From: CAWDVH01 sp963805705
GTDB lineage: Bacteria; Actinomycetota; Actinomycetes; Streptosporangiales; Streptosporangiaceae
Assembly (NCBI GenBank): GCA_963805705.1
Contig: CAWDVH010000005.1
Location: forward strand, 1,488,001 to 1,552,000
Direction: 5' to 3'
DNA: 64,000 nucleotides
The position numbers and the translations under genes were made by a program. Position 1 is the stretch's first letter, and each line of letters begins with the position of its first letter. This document shows, piece after piece, positions 8,725-15,273 of this stretch. The notes below the pieces were generated by a model. That model worked only from the letters and a program-made list of their open reading frames with translations. It was not told where the DNA came from and made no database searches.

Positions 8725-10478
8725 CGCGCCGTCATCTCCCTACGGGCAGCGGCCAGCTGCTCCTGTTCGCTGAATTCCGGGCCCAGCACGATCTCGTCGT
8801 TGGGCCGGCCGGCGGGCACCATCGGGAAGACGCCCTCGCGATCGTGCACCCGGAAGTCGACCACCGCCGGCACGTCGGTGACGGCCAGCGCCTTATCCAG
8901 CACCGCGTCGACCTCGTCGGCACGGTCGCAGCGCAGCCCGACGCAGCCGTAGGCCTCGGCGAGCTTGACGTAGTCGGGGATGGCCGTGCCCAGCTCGACG
9001 TAGGAGTACCGCTCGTCGTAGAACAGCTCCTGCCACTGGCGCACCATGCCGAGGAAGCCGTTGTTCATGATCAGCACCTTGATCGGCAGTTTCTCGATCG
9101 CGCAGGTGGCCAGTTCCTGGGCGGTCATCTGGAAGCAGCCATCACCGTCGATCGCCACGACCAGCTCGCCCGGCCTGCCGACCTGCGCGCCCATCGCGGC
9201 GGGCACGGCGAAGCCCATCGTGCCCAGGCCGCCGGAGTTGATCCAGGACCGCGGCTTGGTGAAGGAGAAGTGCTGGGCCGCGTGCATCTGGTGCTGCCCG
9301 ACCCCCGCCACCACGATCGCGTCGCCGCCGGTCAGCGCCGAGAGGCGCTCGATCACGTGCTGCGGCTTGAGCGGGCCGTCGGCGTGCTGGGTGTAGCGCA
9401 GCGGGAAGCGCTGCTTCCAGTCGCCGATCGTGGCGATCCACGCCTCGGTGTCCGGCGGGCCGTCGCTGGCCACCAGCGCCGTCATGCGGTCGGCCAGCTC
9501 AGCCAGGACGATCTTCAGGTCGCCGACGATCGGCACGTCCGGCATGCGATTCTTGCCGATCTCGGCCGGGTCGATGTCGGCGTGCACCACCTTGGCGTGC
9601 GGCGCGAAGTCGGCCAGCCGGCCGGTGACCCGGTCGTCGAACCGCGCGCCCAGCGCCACCACCAGGTCGGCCTCTTGCAGGGCGGCGACGGCGGTGTAGC
9701 AGCCGTGCATGCCCGGCATGCCGAGGGCCAGCGGGTGCGCGTCGGGAAAGGCTCCCCTGGCCATCAGGGTGGTGGTGACCGGCACCCTGGCGATCTCGGC
9801 GAGCCGCCGCAGGTCATCGTGCGAGTCGGACTTGATCACCCCGCCGCCGACGTACAGCACGGGCCGGCGAGCCTGGCGCAGCAGAGCGGCCGCCTCGCGG
9901 ATCCGGGCCTGATCGGGGGGGCCGGGCACCCGGTAGCCCGGCAGGTCCATGGCCGGCGGCCACGTCCCCCAGGTCATCGACGCCTGCAGGATGTCCTTCG
10001 GGATATCGACGAGCACCGGGCCCGGCCGGCCCGTCGCGGCGATGTGGAAGGCCTCGGCGATGGCAGCGGGGACCCGCTCGACGTCGGTGACCAGCTCGTT
10101 GTGCTTGGTGATCGGCAGGGTGATCCCGGTGATGTCGGCTTCCTGGAACGCATCGCTGCCGATCATCGGGCTGGGCACCTGGCCGGTGATGGCCACGATC
10201 GGCACCGAGTCCATGTAGGCGTCGGCGAGCGCCGTCACCAGGTTGGTCGCGCCTGGCCCGCTGGTGGCGATGCACACGCCGACCCGCCCGGTCGCCCAGG
10301 CGTAGGCCTCGGCGGCATGGCCGGCGCCCTGCTCGTGGCGCACGAGGACATGGCGAAGGGACGACGACAGCAGGGGGTCGTAGGCGGGCAGGATCGCGCC
10401 GCCTGGCAGGCCGAAGACCACGTCCACGCCCTGCTCCTCGAGGCTGCGGACGAGGGCCTGGGCTCCGGTCAGCTGCAC
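8721..10478 (-). CDS. ilvB: Acetolactate synthase large (catalytic) subunit
   Basis: ThDP-dependent synthase making acetolactate (valine, leucine) and acetohydroxybutyrate (isoleucine). The 585-residue protein has FGLPGGAILPAYD and RHEQGAGHAAEAYA with the catalytic Glu near residue 49. Near residue 430 lies the ThDP motif starting DGDGCFQMT and ending IMNN. Translation starts at GTG 10478 with AAGGAG seven bases upstream. It is the first full gene of the ilvBNC-leuB-cimA-ilvD operon and is preceded by a leader peptide and an intrinsic terminator, so its transcription is probably controlled by attenuation. Confidence 0.96.
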   Translation of the reverse strand: MQLTGAQALVRSLEEQGVDVVFGLPGGAILPAYDPLLSSSLRHVLVRHEQGAGHAAEAYAWATGRVGVCIATSGPGATNLVTALADAYMDSVPIVAITGQVPSPMIGSDAFQEADITGITLPITKHNELVTDVERVPAAIAEAFHIAATGRPGPVLVDIPKDILQASMTWGTWPPAMDLPGYRVPGPPDQARIREAAALLRQARRPVLYVGGGVIKSDSHDDLRRLAEIARVPVTTTLMARGAFPDAHPLALGMPGMHGCYTAVAALQEADLVVALGARFDDRVTGRLADFAPHAKVVHADIDPAEIGKNRMPDVPIVGDLKIVLAELADRMTALVASDGPPDTEAWIATIGDWKQRFPLRYTQHADGPLKPQHVIERLSALTGGDAIVVAGVGQHQMHAAQHFSFTKPRSWINSGGLGTMGFAVPAAMGAQVGRPGELVVAIDGDGCFQMTAQELATCAIEKLPIKVLIMNNGFLGMVRQWQELFYDERYSYVELGTAIPDYVKLAEAYGCVGLRCDRADEVDAVLDKALAVTDVPAVVDFRVHDREGVFPMVPAGRPNDEIVLGPEFSEQEQLAAARREMTAR

Positions 10479-10510
10479 GGGATGCTCCTTTTCTTCACTG
10501 GTAGGCCAAC

Positions 10511-10541
10511 AAAAAACCTCCTCGCCGTCTGGCGTAGGAGG
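10511..10541 (-). terminator. Attenuator terminator before ilvB
   Basis: On the minus strand, CCTCCT-A-CGCC, loop AGAC, GGCG-AGGAGG is followed directly by TTTTTT (10516-10511). This is a classical rho-independent terminator ending 32 bases before the ilvB start codon. It can only be meaningful as a conditional terminator, because it lies inside the ilvB leader, downstream of a short Leu/Val/Ile-rich reading frame. Confidence 0.85.
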
Positions 10542-10543
10542 TA

Positions 10544-10573
10544 GTAGCGCGAACCCGTGCGGGCTCGCGCTAC
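10544..10573 (-). promoter_or_regulatory. Pause-type hairpin in the ilvB leader
   Basis: A 13-bp stem with one G-U pair (arms 10561-10573 and 10544-10556) starts at the stop codon of the leader peptide and ends three bases before the terminator hairpin. In a trp/ilv-type attenuator it would correspond to the 1:2 hairpin. A convincing antiterminator pairing was not worked out. Confidence 0.6.
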
Positions 10574-10611
10574 GTGATAAGGATTACTCGGAACAAGTCG
10601 GTGCGAGCCAC
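10570..10611 (-). CDS. ilvB leader peptide (MARTDLFRVILIT)
   Basis: A 13-residue reading frame starting at GTG 10611 with GGAG six bases upstream (an in-frame ATG at 10623 would add four residues). It ends with Leu-Phe-Arg-Val-Ile-Leu-Ile-Thr-stop, so five of the last eight codons specify the end-products of the operon. It sits between the leuD stop and ilvB, directly before a hairpin and an intrinsic terminator. This is the layout of ilv leader-peptide attenuation: ribosome stalling at scarce Leu/Val/Ile-tRNA would prevent termination. The peptide itself is presumably without other function. Confidence 0.8.
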   Translation of the reverse strand: MARTDLFRVILIT

Positions 10612-10664
10612 GGTCGTCTCCATTAACGGTCATCGTGCTAGTGCGACTACAGGATAACGCACCG

Positions 10665-11279
10665 TCAGACCGTCGCGGACGCTTTCGGCGTAACCTCCGG
10701 CAGCCACGGGACACGGGTCGTTTCGAATGCGGTTATTGAGTCCGCGTGCCGCAGGGTCAGGGCGATGTCGTCCAGGCCCTCCAGCAGCCGCCAGCGGGCG
10801 AAGTCGTCCAGCGCGAAGGGCGCAAGGATGCCGGCGGCCGGCACGGCGAGGGTACGCTCCGCCACGTCGACCACGACCTCAGCGGCCGGGTCGGCGGCCA
10901 GGGCCGCGAACACCCGCCCGACCGTCTCCTCGTCGGCTTCCACCGGCACCAGCCCGGAGCTGATGCAGTTGCCGCGGAAGATGTCGGCGAGCTTCGGCGA
11001 GATCACGGCCTGGAAGCCGAAGTCCTGCAGCGCCCAGACGGCGTGCTCACGGGAGGAGCCGCAGCCGAAGTTGGACCCGCCGACCAGGATCCTCGCCTCG
11101 CTGGCGCCCGGCTGGTTCAGCACGAAATCGGGGTCCTCGCGCCATGCGCCGAACAGCCCGGCGGCAAATCCGGTGCGCTCGACCCGCTTCAGCCAGGCCG
11201 CCGGGATGATCTGGTCGGTGTCGACGTCGCGCCGCTCCAGCGCGACCGCACGGCTGGCTATCCGCTGTATCCCTGGCAT
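10665..11279 (-). CDS. leuD: 3-isopropylmalate dehydratase small subunit
   Basis: Swivelling subunit of isopropylmalate/citramalate isomerase. The 204-residue protein begins with DVDTDQIIPA and contains GGSNFGCGSSREHA, both hallmarks of LeuD. It starts at ATG 11279 with no base between it and the leuC stop TAA, so the subunits are made together. In this locus the enzyme probably serves both leucine synthesis and the citramalate route. Confidence 0.95.
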   Translation of the reverse strand: MPGIQRIASRAVALERRDVDTDQIIPAAWLKRVERTGFAAGLFGAWREDPDFVLNQPGASEARILVGGSNFGCGSSREHAVWALQDFGFQAVISPKLADIFRGNCISSGLVPVEADEETVGRVFAALAADPAAEVVVDVAERTLAVPAAGILAPFALDDFARWRLLEGLDDIALTLRHADSITAFETTRVPWLPEVTPKASATV

Positions 11280-12710
11280 TTACATGTCTCCTGGCAGGCT
11301 GAAGTGGCCGGCGACGGCGGTGGCCGCCGCGACGGCGGGCGAGACGAGGTGAGTCCGGCCGCCGGGGCCCTGGCGGCCCTCGAAATTCCGGTTGCTGGTC
11401 GAGGCGCACCGCTCGCCGGGGGCGATGATGTCGCCGTTCATGCCCAGGCACATCGAGCAGCCGGCCGACCGCCACTCAAAGCCCGCCTGGGTGAACTGCT
11501 GATCCAGGCCCTCGGCCTCGGCCTCGGCCTTGACCCTGGCCGAGCCGGGCACCACCAGCGCCCGCACGCCGGCATGCACCTGGCGGCCGCGTACCACCTG
11601 CGCCGCGGCGCGGAGGTCCTCAAGCCGGCCGTTGGTGCAGGACCCGATGAACACCGCGTCCACGAAGATGTCCCTGATCGCGGTGCCCGGCTTGAGGTCC
11701 ATGTAGGTCAGGGCGCGCTGGGCCGCCTGCTGCTGGCCGGGGGTCGCGAACGAGCCGGGCTCGGGCACGACATCGTCGATCGAGACGGACTGGGCCGGGG
11801 TAGTCCCCCAGGTCACGGCCGGGAGCAGGGCCGCCGCGTCGATCTTGATCTCCCGGTCGAAGACGGCGCCCTCATCGGTGACCAGCGAGCGCCAGTCCTC
11901 CAGCGCCTGCTCCCACAGCTGGCCGCGGGGAGCGTGCCGCCGGCCCTCGAGGAAGGCGAAGGTCGTGTCGTCCGGGGCGATCAGCCCCGCCCGTGCCCCG
12001 CCTTCGATCGACATGTTGCAGACCGTCATCCGGCCTTCCATGGACAGCGCCCGCACGGCCGCGCCCCGGTACTCGATGACCGAGCCCGCGCCGCCGCCCG
12101 GCCCGAGGGCCCGGATGATGCCGAGCACCAGGTCCTTGGCCGTCAGCCCCGGCGCCAGGTCACCGTCGACCGTCACCGCCATGGCCGCCGGCTTGGTCTG
12201 GCGCAGCGTCTGGGTCGCCAGCACGTGCTCGACCTCGGTGGTGCCGATGCCGAAGGCCAGCGCGCCGAAGGCGCCATGCGTGGAGGTGTGGCTGTCACCG
12301 CAGACCACGGTCATGCCGGGCTGGGTGAGGCCGAGCTGCGGGCCGATGACGTGAACGATGCCCTGGTCGATGCTGCCCAGCGCGTGCAGCGTGATGCCGT
12401 GGGCGGCGCAGTTGCGGCGCAGCCGGGCGATCTGCTCCGCTGCCAGCGGGTCGGCGATCGGGCGGTCGAGCCCCCTGGTCGGCACGTCGTGGTCCATCGT
12501 GGCCAGGGTCAGGTCCGGCCTGCGCACCTGCCGCCCGGCCAGCTCCAGGCCCTCGAAGGCCTGCGGGGAGGTGACCTCATGCACCAGGTGCAGGTCGATG
12601 AAGAGCAGGGGAGGCTCCCCCTGCGGGCTAGCCACGAGATGGCGGTCCCAGACCTTGTCGAACAGGCGTCCGCTCACGTTTGCGCTCACATCATCATGTC
12701 TCGGCGTCAT
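11280..12710 (-). CDS. leuC: 3-isopropylmalate dehydratase large subunit
   Basis: 4Fe-4S catalytic subunit of isopropylmalate isomerase (aconitase family). The 476-residue protein has FIDLHLVHEVTSPQAFE, the GDSHTSTHGAFG segment, and cluster cysteines in GSCTNGR and CSMCLGMN. ATG 12710 is used; the ribosome binding site is weak, and a GTG seven codons downstream is a possible alternative. It is divergent from the IclR-type regulator across a 67-bp spacer containing an inverted repeat. Confidence 0.95.
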   Translation of the reverse strand: MTPRHDDVSANVSGRLFDKVWDRHLVASPQGEPPLLFIDLHLVHEVTSPQAFEGLELAGRQVRRPDLTLATMDHDVPTRGLDRPIADPLAAEQIARLRRNCAAHGITLHALGSIDQGIVHVIGPQLGLTQPGMTVVCGDSHTSTHGAFGALAFGIGTTEVEHVLATQTLRQTKPAAMAVTVDGDLAPGLTAKDLVLGIIRALGPGGGAGSVIEYRGAAVRALSMEGRMTVCNMSIEGGARAGLIAPDDTTFAFLEGRRHAPRGQLWEQALEDWRSLVTDEGAVFDREIKIDAAALLPAVTWGTTPAQSVSIDDVVPEPGSFATPGQQQAAQRALTYMDLKPGTAIRDIFVDAVFIGSCTNGRLEDLRAAAQVVRGRQVHAGVRALVVPGSARVKAEAEAEGLDQQFTQAGFEWRSAGCSMCLGMNGDIIAPGERCASTSNRNFEGRQGPGGRTHLVSPAVAAATAVAGHFSLPGDM

Positions 12711-12747
12711 GGCTCGCCATGAGGCCTCGGGTCACGGGCTTCACCTG

Positions 12748-12762
12748 TCTCACATAATGAGA
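12748..12762. promoter_or_regulatory. Probable NdgR/LeuR-type operator
   Basis: TCTCA-CATAA-TGAGA is a perfect 5-bp inverted repeat in the 67-bp space between leuC and the divergent IclR-family gene. IclR-family NdgR of streptomycetes acts on leuC from an adjacent divergent gene, so this repeat is the natural binding site, controlling leuCD and possibly the regulator gene itself. Confidence 0.6.
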
Positions 12763-12777
12763 TAGGCTGCTCACACT

Positions 12778-13536
12778 ATGGACACCCTACGACAGGCCGC
12801 GGCTGACGGCAACCGGAACGCGCGTTCGGGCGCGGACGGCACGGGCGTCGGCGTGCTCGACCGCTCGATGTCCCTGCTCGGCTTCCTCGCCGACGGCCCC
12901 CAGACCCTGCGCTCGCTCGCCGAGGCGAGCGGACTGCCGCGGCCGACGGCGCACCGGCTGCTGGTCGCGCTGGAGTCACACGGCATGGTGGCGCGGGATG
13001 CGGGGGGCGGCGCGTTCCGCCTCGGGCCCCGGCTGACCGAGCTGGCGGCGCGGGCTGGCGGCGGGCTGGAGCTCGGCTCGCTGGCCGCTCCCCTGCTGGG
13101 CCGGCTGCACGAGCGGACGGGCGAGAGCGTCCAGCTGTACGTGCGCTCCGGCGACCGGCGCCTGTGCATCGCGGCCAGGGACGCGAGCACCGGCCTGCGG
13201 GACAGCGTGCCGGTCGGCGCGCTGCTCCCGCTGGATGCCGGGTCTGGCGGGAAGGTGCTGCTGGCCTGGTCCGATGATGCCGAGCGGTTCCCGGCCGCGC
13301 CCGCCGCCGAGCTCGCGGCGGTGCGCAGGCGCGGCTGGGCGGCGAGCATCGCCGAGCGCGAGGCCGGCGTCGCGAGCGTCAGCGCGCCGGTTCTGGCCGG
13401 CGCCGGCGGACGGCTGCTGGCCGCCCTCTGCGTGTCCGGCCCGGTCAGCCGCCTGGGCCAGGCGCCAGGCCGGCTACTGGCCACCGACGTGGTGGCGGCG
13501 GCCAGGGACCTGGCCGCCCTGGCCGGCCCTGGCTAG
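12778..13536 (+). CDS. ndgR: IclR-family regulator, NdgR/LeuR type
   Basis: Transcription regulator of amino acid metabolism. The 252-residue protein has a winged-helix DNA-binding domain (residues about 24-85, LRSLAEASGLPRPTAHRLL) and an IclR effector domain (about 100-245). The position divergent from leuCD and the small size match the NdgR/LeuR group known in streptomycetes and mycobacteria. ATG 12778 lies ten bases after a TAGGCT hexamer and has no ribosome binding site, so a nearly leaderless mRNA is possible. The gene symbol is inferred from context plus family, not from a sequence comparison. Confidence 0.8.
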   Translation: MDTLRQAAADGNRNARSGADGTGVGVLDRSMSLLGFLADGPQTLRSLAEASGLPRPTAHRLLVALESHGMVARDAGGGAFRLGPRLTELAARAGGGLELGSLAAPLLGRLHERTGESVQLYVRSGDRRLCIAARDASTGLRDSVPVGALLPLDAGSGGKVLLAWSDDAERFPAAPAAELAAVRRRGWAASIAEREAGVASVSAPVLAGAGGRLLAALCVSGPVSRLGQAPGRLLATDVVAAARDLAALAGPG

Positions 13537-14651
13537 CACAGGGGGTGCATCCAGCCGTACGGATCGGGCCGCTGCCCGAACTGAATGCCGACCAGCTCCT
13601 CGCGCAGCGCCGTCGTGACCGGGCCAGGCTCGCCGTCGCCGACCACCCATTCCAGGCCCGCTCCCCTGACGATCCCCACCGGGGTGATCACCGCCGCGGT
13701 GCCGCAGGCGAAGACCTCGGTGATCTCGCCGGTTGCGCAGCCCGCGCGCCACTGCTCGATGGACATCCTGCCCTCGAAGGCCGGGATGCCCAGGTCGGGG
13801 CCGAGCTTCAGGAGCGAGTCCCTGGTGACCCCGTGCAGCAGCGTGCCGGTGGGCGCGGGCGTCATCATCCGCGCGTCAGCGCCGCGGGAGTAGACGAAGA
13901 ACAGGTTCATCCCGCCCATCTCCTCCACCCAGCGGTGCTCGGCGGCGTCGAGCCAGACCACCTGATCGCATCCGTTGCTGGTGGCCTGCTGCTGGCCCGC
14001 GAACGAGGCGGCGTAGTTGCCGCCGCATTTGGCCTCGCCGGTGCCGCCGGGCGCGGCCCTGGTGAGGTCCTGCGACAGCCACACCGACACGGGCTGGGCG
14101 GCGCCGCCGCTGAAATAGCCCGCCACCGGCGAGGCGATGACCGTGAACAGGTAGTCCGAGGACGGGTGATTGACCCCGAGTCCCCGTTCCGTGGCGATCA
14201 TGAACGGCCGCAGGTAGAGGGTGTGCCCCTCGGCCTGCGGCACCCAGTCGCGATCCTGGCTCACCAGCAGCTCGATCGCGCGGACGAAGGCCGCCTCCGG
14301 CAGCTGCGGCATGCCCAGCCGGGCAGCGGACCTGTTAAACCTGGCCGCGTTCACCTCCGGCCGGAACGCGGCGATGCGGCCGTCACTCTGGCGGTAGGCC
14401 TTGAGTCCCTCGAAGATCTCCTGCCCGTAGTGCAGCACCGCCGAGGCGGGGTCCAGCACGATCGGGCCGTACGGCTCCAGGCGCCCGTCGTGCCAGCCAC
14501 GGCCGTCCGACCAGCGGAGCGTGACCATGTGATCGGTGAAGACGCCGCCGAAGCCGGGCTCGGTCATGACGTTGTCCCGGTCCGCCGCGGCCAGTACCTG
14601 ACCGGATGGGTAGATGCCGAAATCGATCTGCGGGCTCTGGCTGGCGGTCAT
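13533..14651 (-). CDS. ilvE: Branched-chain amino acid aminotransferase
   Basis: PLP enzyme exchanging amino groups between glutamate and Leu/Ile/Val keto acids. The 372-residue fold-type IV aminotransferase has HYGQEIFEGLKAYR near residue 80, the catalytic lysine in GEAKCGGNYAAS, and EVFACGTAAVITPVG near the C-terminus. ATG 14651 is preferred to the adjacent GTG 14654 because GGAGGG lies seven bases before it. Its TAG stop is read from the same CTAG tetranucleotide (13533-13536) that stops the convergent IclR-type gene. Confidence 0.95.
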   Translation of the reverse strand: MTASQSPQIDFGIYPSGQVLAAADRDNVMTEPGFGGVFTDHMVTLRWSDGRGWHDGRLEPYGPIVLDPASAVLHYGQEIFEGLKAYRQSDGRIAAFRPEVNAARFNRSAARLGMPQLPEAAFVRAIELLVSQDRDWVPQAEGHTLYLRPFMIATERGLGVNHPSSDYLFTVIASPVAGYFSGGAAQPVSVWLSQDLTRAAPGGTGEAKCGGNYAASFAGQQQATSNGCDQVVWLDAAEHRWVEEMGGMNLFFVYSRGADARMMTPAPTGTLLHGVTRDSLLKLGPDLGIPAFEGRMSIEQWRAGCATGEITEVFACGTAAVITPVGIVRGAGLEWVVGDGEPGPVTTALREELVGIQFGQRPDPYGWMHPLC

Positions 14652-14666
14652 CACGATTCCCTCCTC

Positions 14667-14690
14667 GCGGCCCGGATCGCGCCGGGCCGC
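14667..14690 (-). other. Hairpin in the ilvE leader
   Basis: GCGGCCCGG and CCGGGCCGC form a perfect 9-bp stem with a 6-base loop between the small upstream gene (stop 14714) and the ilvE ribosome binding site. It may be a terminator for the upstream gene or a leader structure; there is no U tract. Confidence 0.4.
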
Positions 14691-14713
14691 GCAGGCATAG
14701 TTGAGGTGGGCGC

Positions 14714-14908
14714 TTAGCGGGCTGAGGCGGGTGGCTGCCGGTCGGGGGCCGGCGCCTCCGCCCGTGGTGCCGGCTGCGCTTCGGCCGGGTCCGGCGCGGC
14801 GTCGCCGCCGTTGTCACGGCGATCCAGGGCGACCTGCACGGCCTGCCGGGCGCGCGCCGCATCGTCGGCGGTGTTGGCTGGCGGGCTGGGCATTTGATTC
14901 TCAGGCAC
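14714..14908 (-). CDS. Small hypothetical protein upstream of ilvE
   Basis: A 64-residue frame starting at GTG 14908 with AGGAG eight bases upstream. It has an Asp/Ala/Arg-rich middle that could be helical (TADDAARARQAVQVALDRR) and a Pro/Ala-rich disordered end. No signal peptide, cysteines or recognised domain. It is co-directional with ilvE, 62 bp upstream of it. The composition is compatible with a real gene, but in this GC-rich DNA a chance frame cannot be excluded. No function is proposed. Confidence 0.4.
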   Translation of the reverse strand: MPENQMPSPPANTADDAARARQAVQVALDRRDNGGDAAPDPAEAQPAPRAEAPAPDRQPPASAR

Positions 14909-15101
14909 GGCGAATTCTCCTGACGCAGAGCATGTACGTGGCTTGTCAGGCTCCCCAGCTGGGGGCGATGCCGCAGCCTCGCGGAGGCGGGTCCAGGATG
15001 CGGATGCTGTCACCCTAGAAAACCTACTGCCGCCCTGAGCCAGAAGTCAGAAGGCCGGTGCGGTGCAGCGGCATCCCGAGGCTAGCGGCCAGCGCCTCAT
15101 C

Positions 15102-15144
15102 CCGTAGCGGGTTGCTGGCCTGCCCTGATCAGGTCCCGCTACGG
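15102..15144. other. Inverted repeat in the 365-bp gap 14909-15273
   Basis: CCGTAGCGGG (15102-15111) and CCCGCTACGG (15135-15144) are perfect 10-bp arms around a 23-base loop. The rest of the gap between the small gene and the E1-like gene holds only a minor CCGAT-N3-ATCGG repeat near 15190 and no supportable gene or recognised riboswitch. It must contain the promoters of two divergent units. Confidence 0.45.
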
Positions 15145-15273
15145 CTACTAAGGATGAGTACGTAGCGCCGCATGATATACGCATGGTAGCCGATTTCATC
15201 GGTGCGTGCCGCGCATAGCGTCCCGGCGCGTCCGCCCGGCGCTTGTTTGCCCAGGTGATGGCATGCTGTCGCC

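Noticed and set aside
14909..15273. Riboswitch in the 365-bp gap
   Set aside because: Only simple inverted repeats are visible; no known riboswitch core could be matched.
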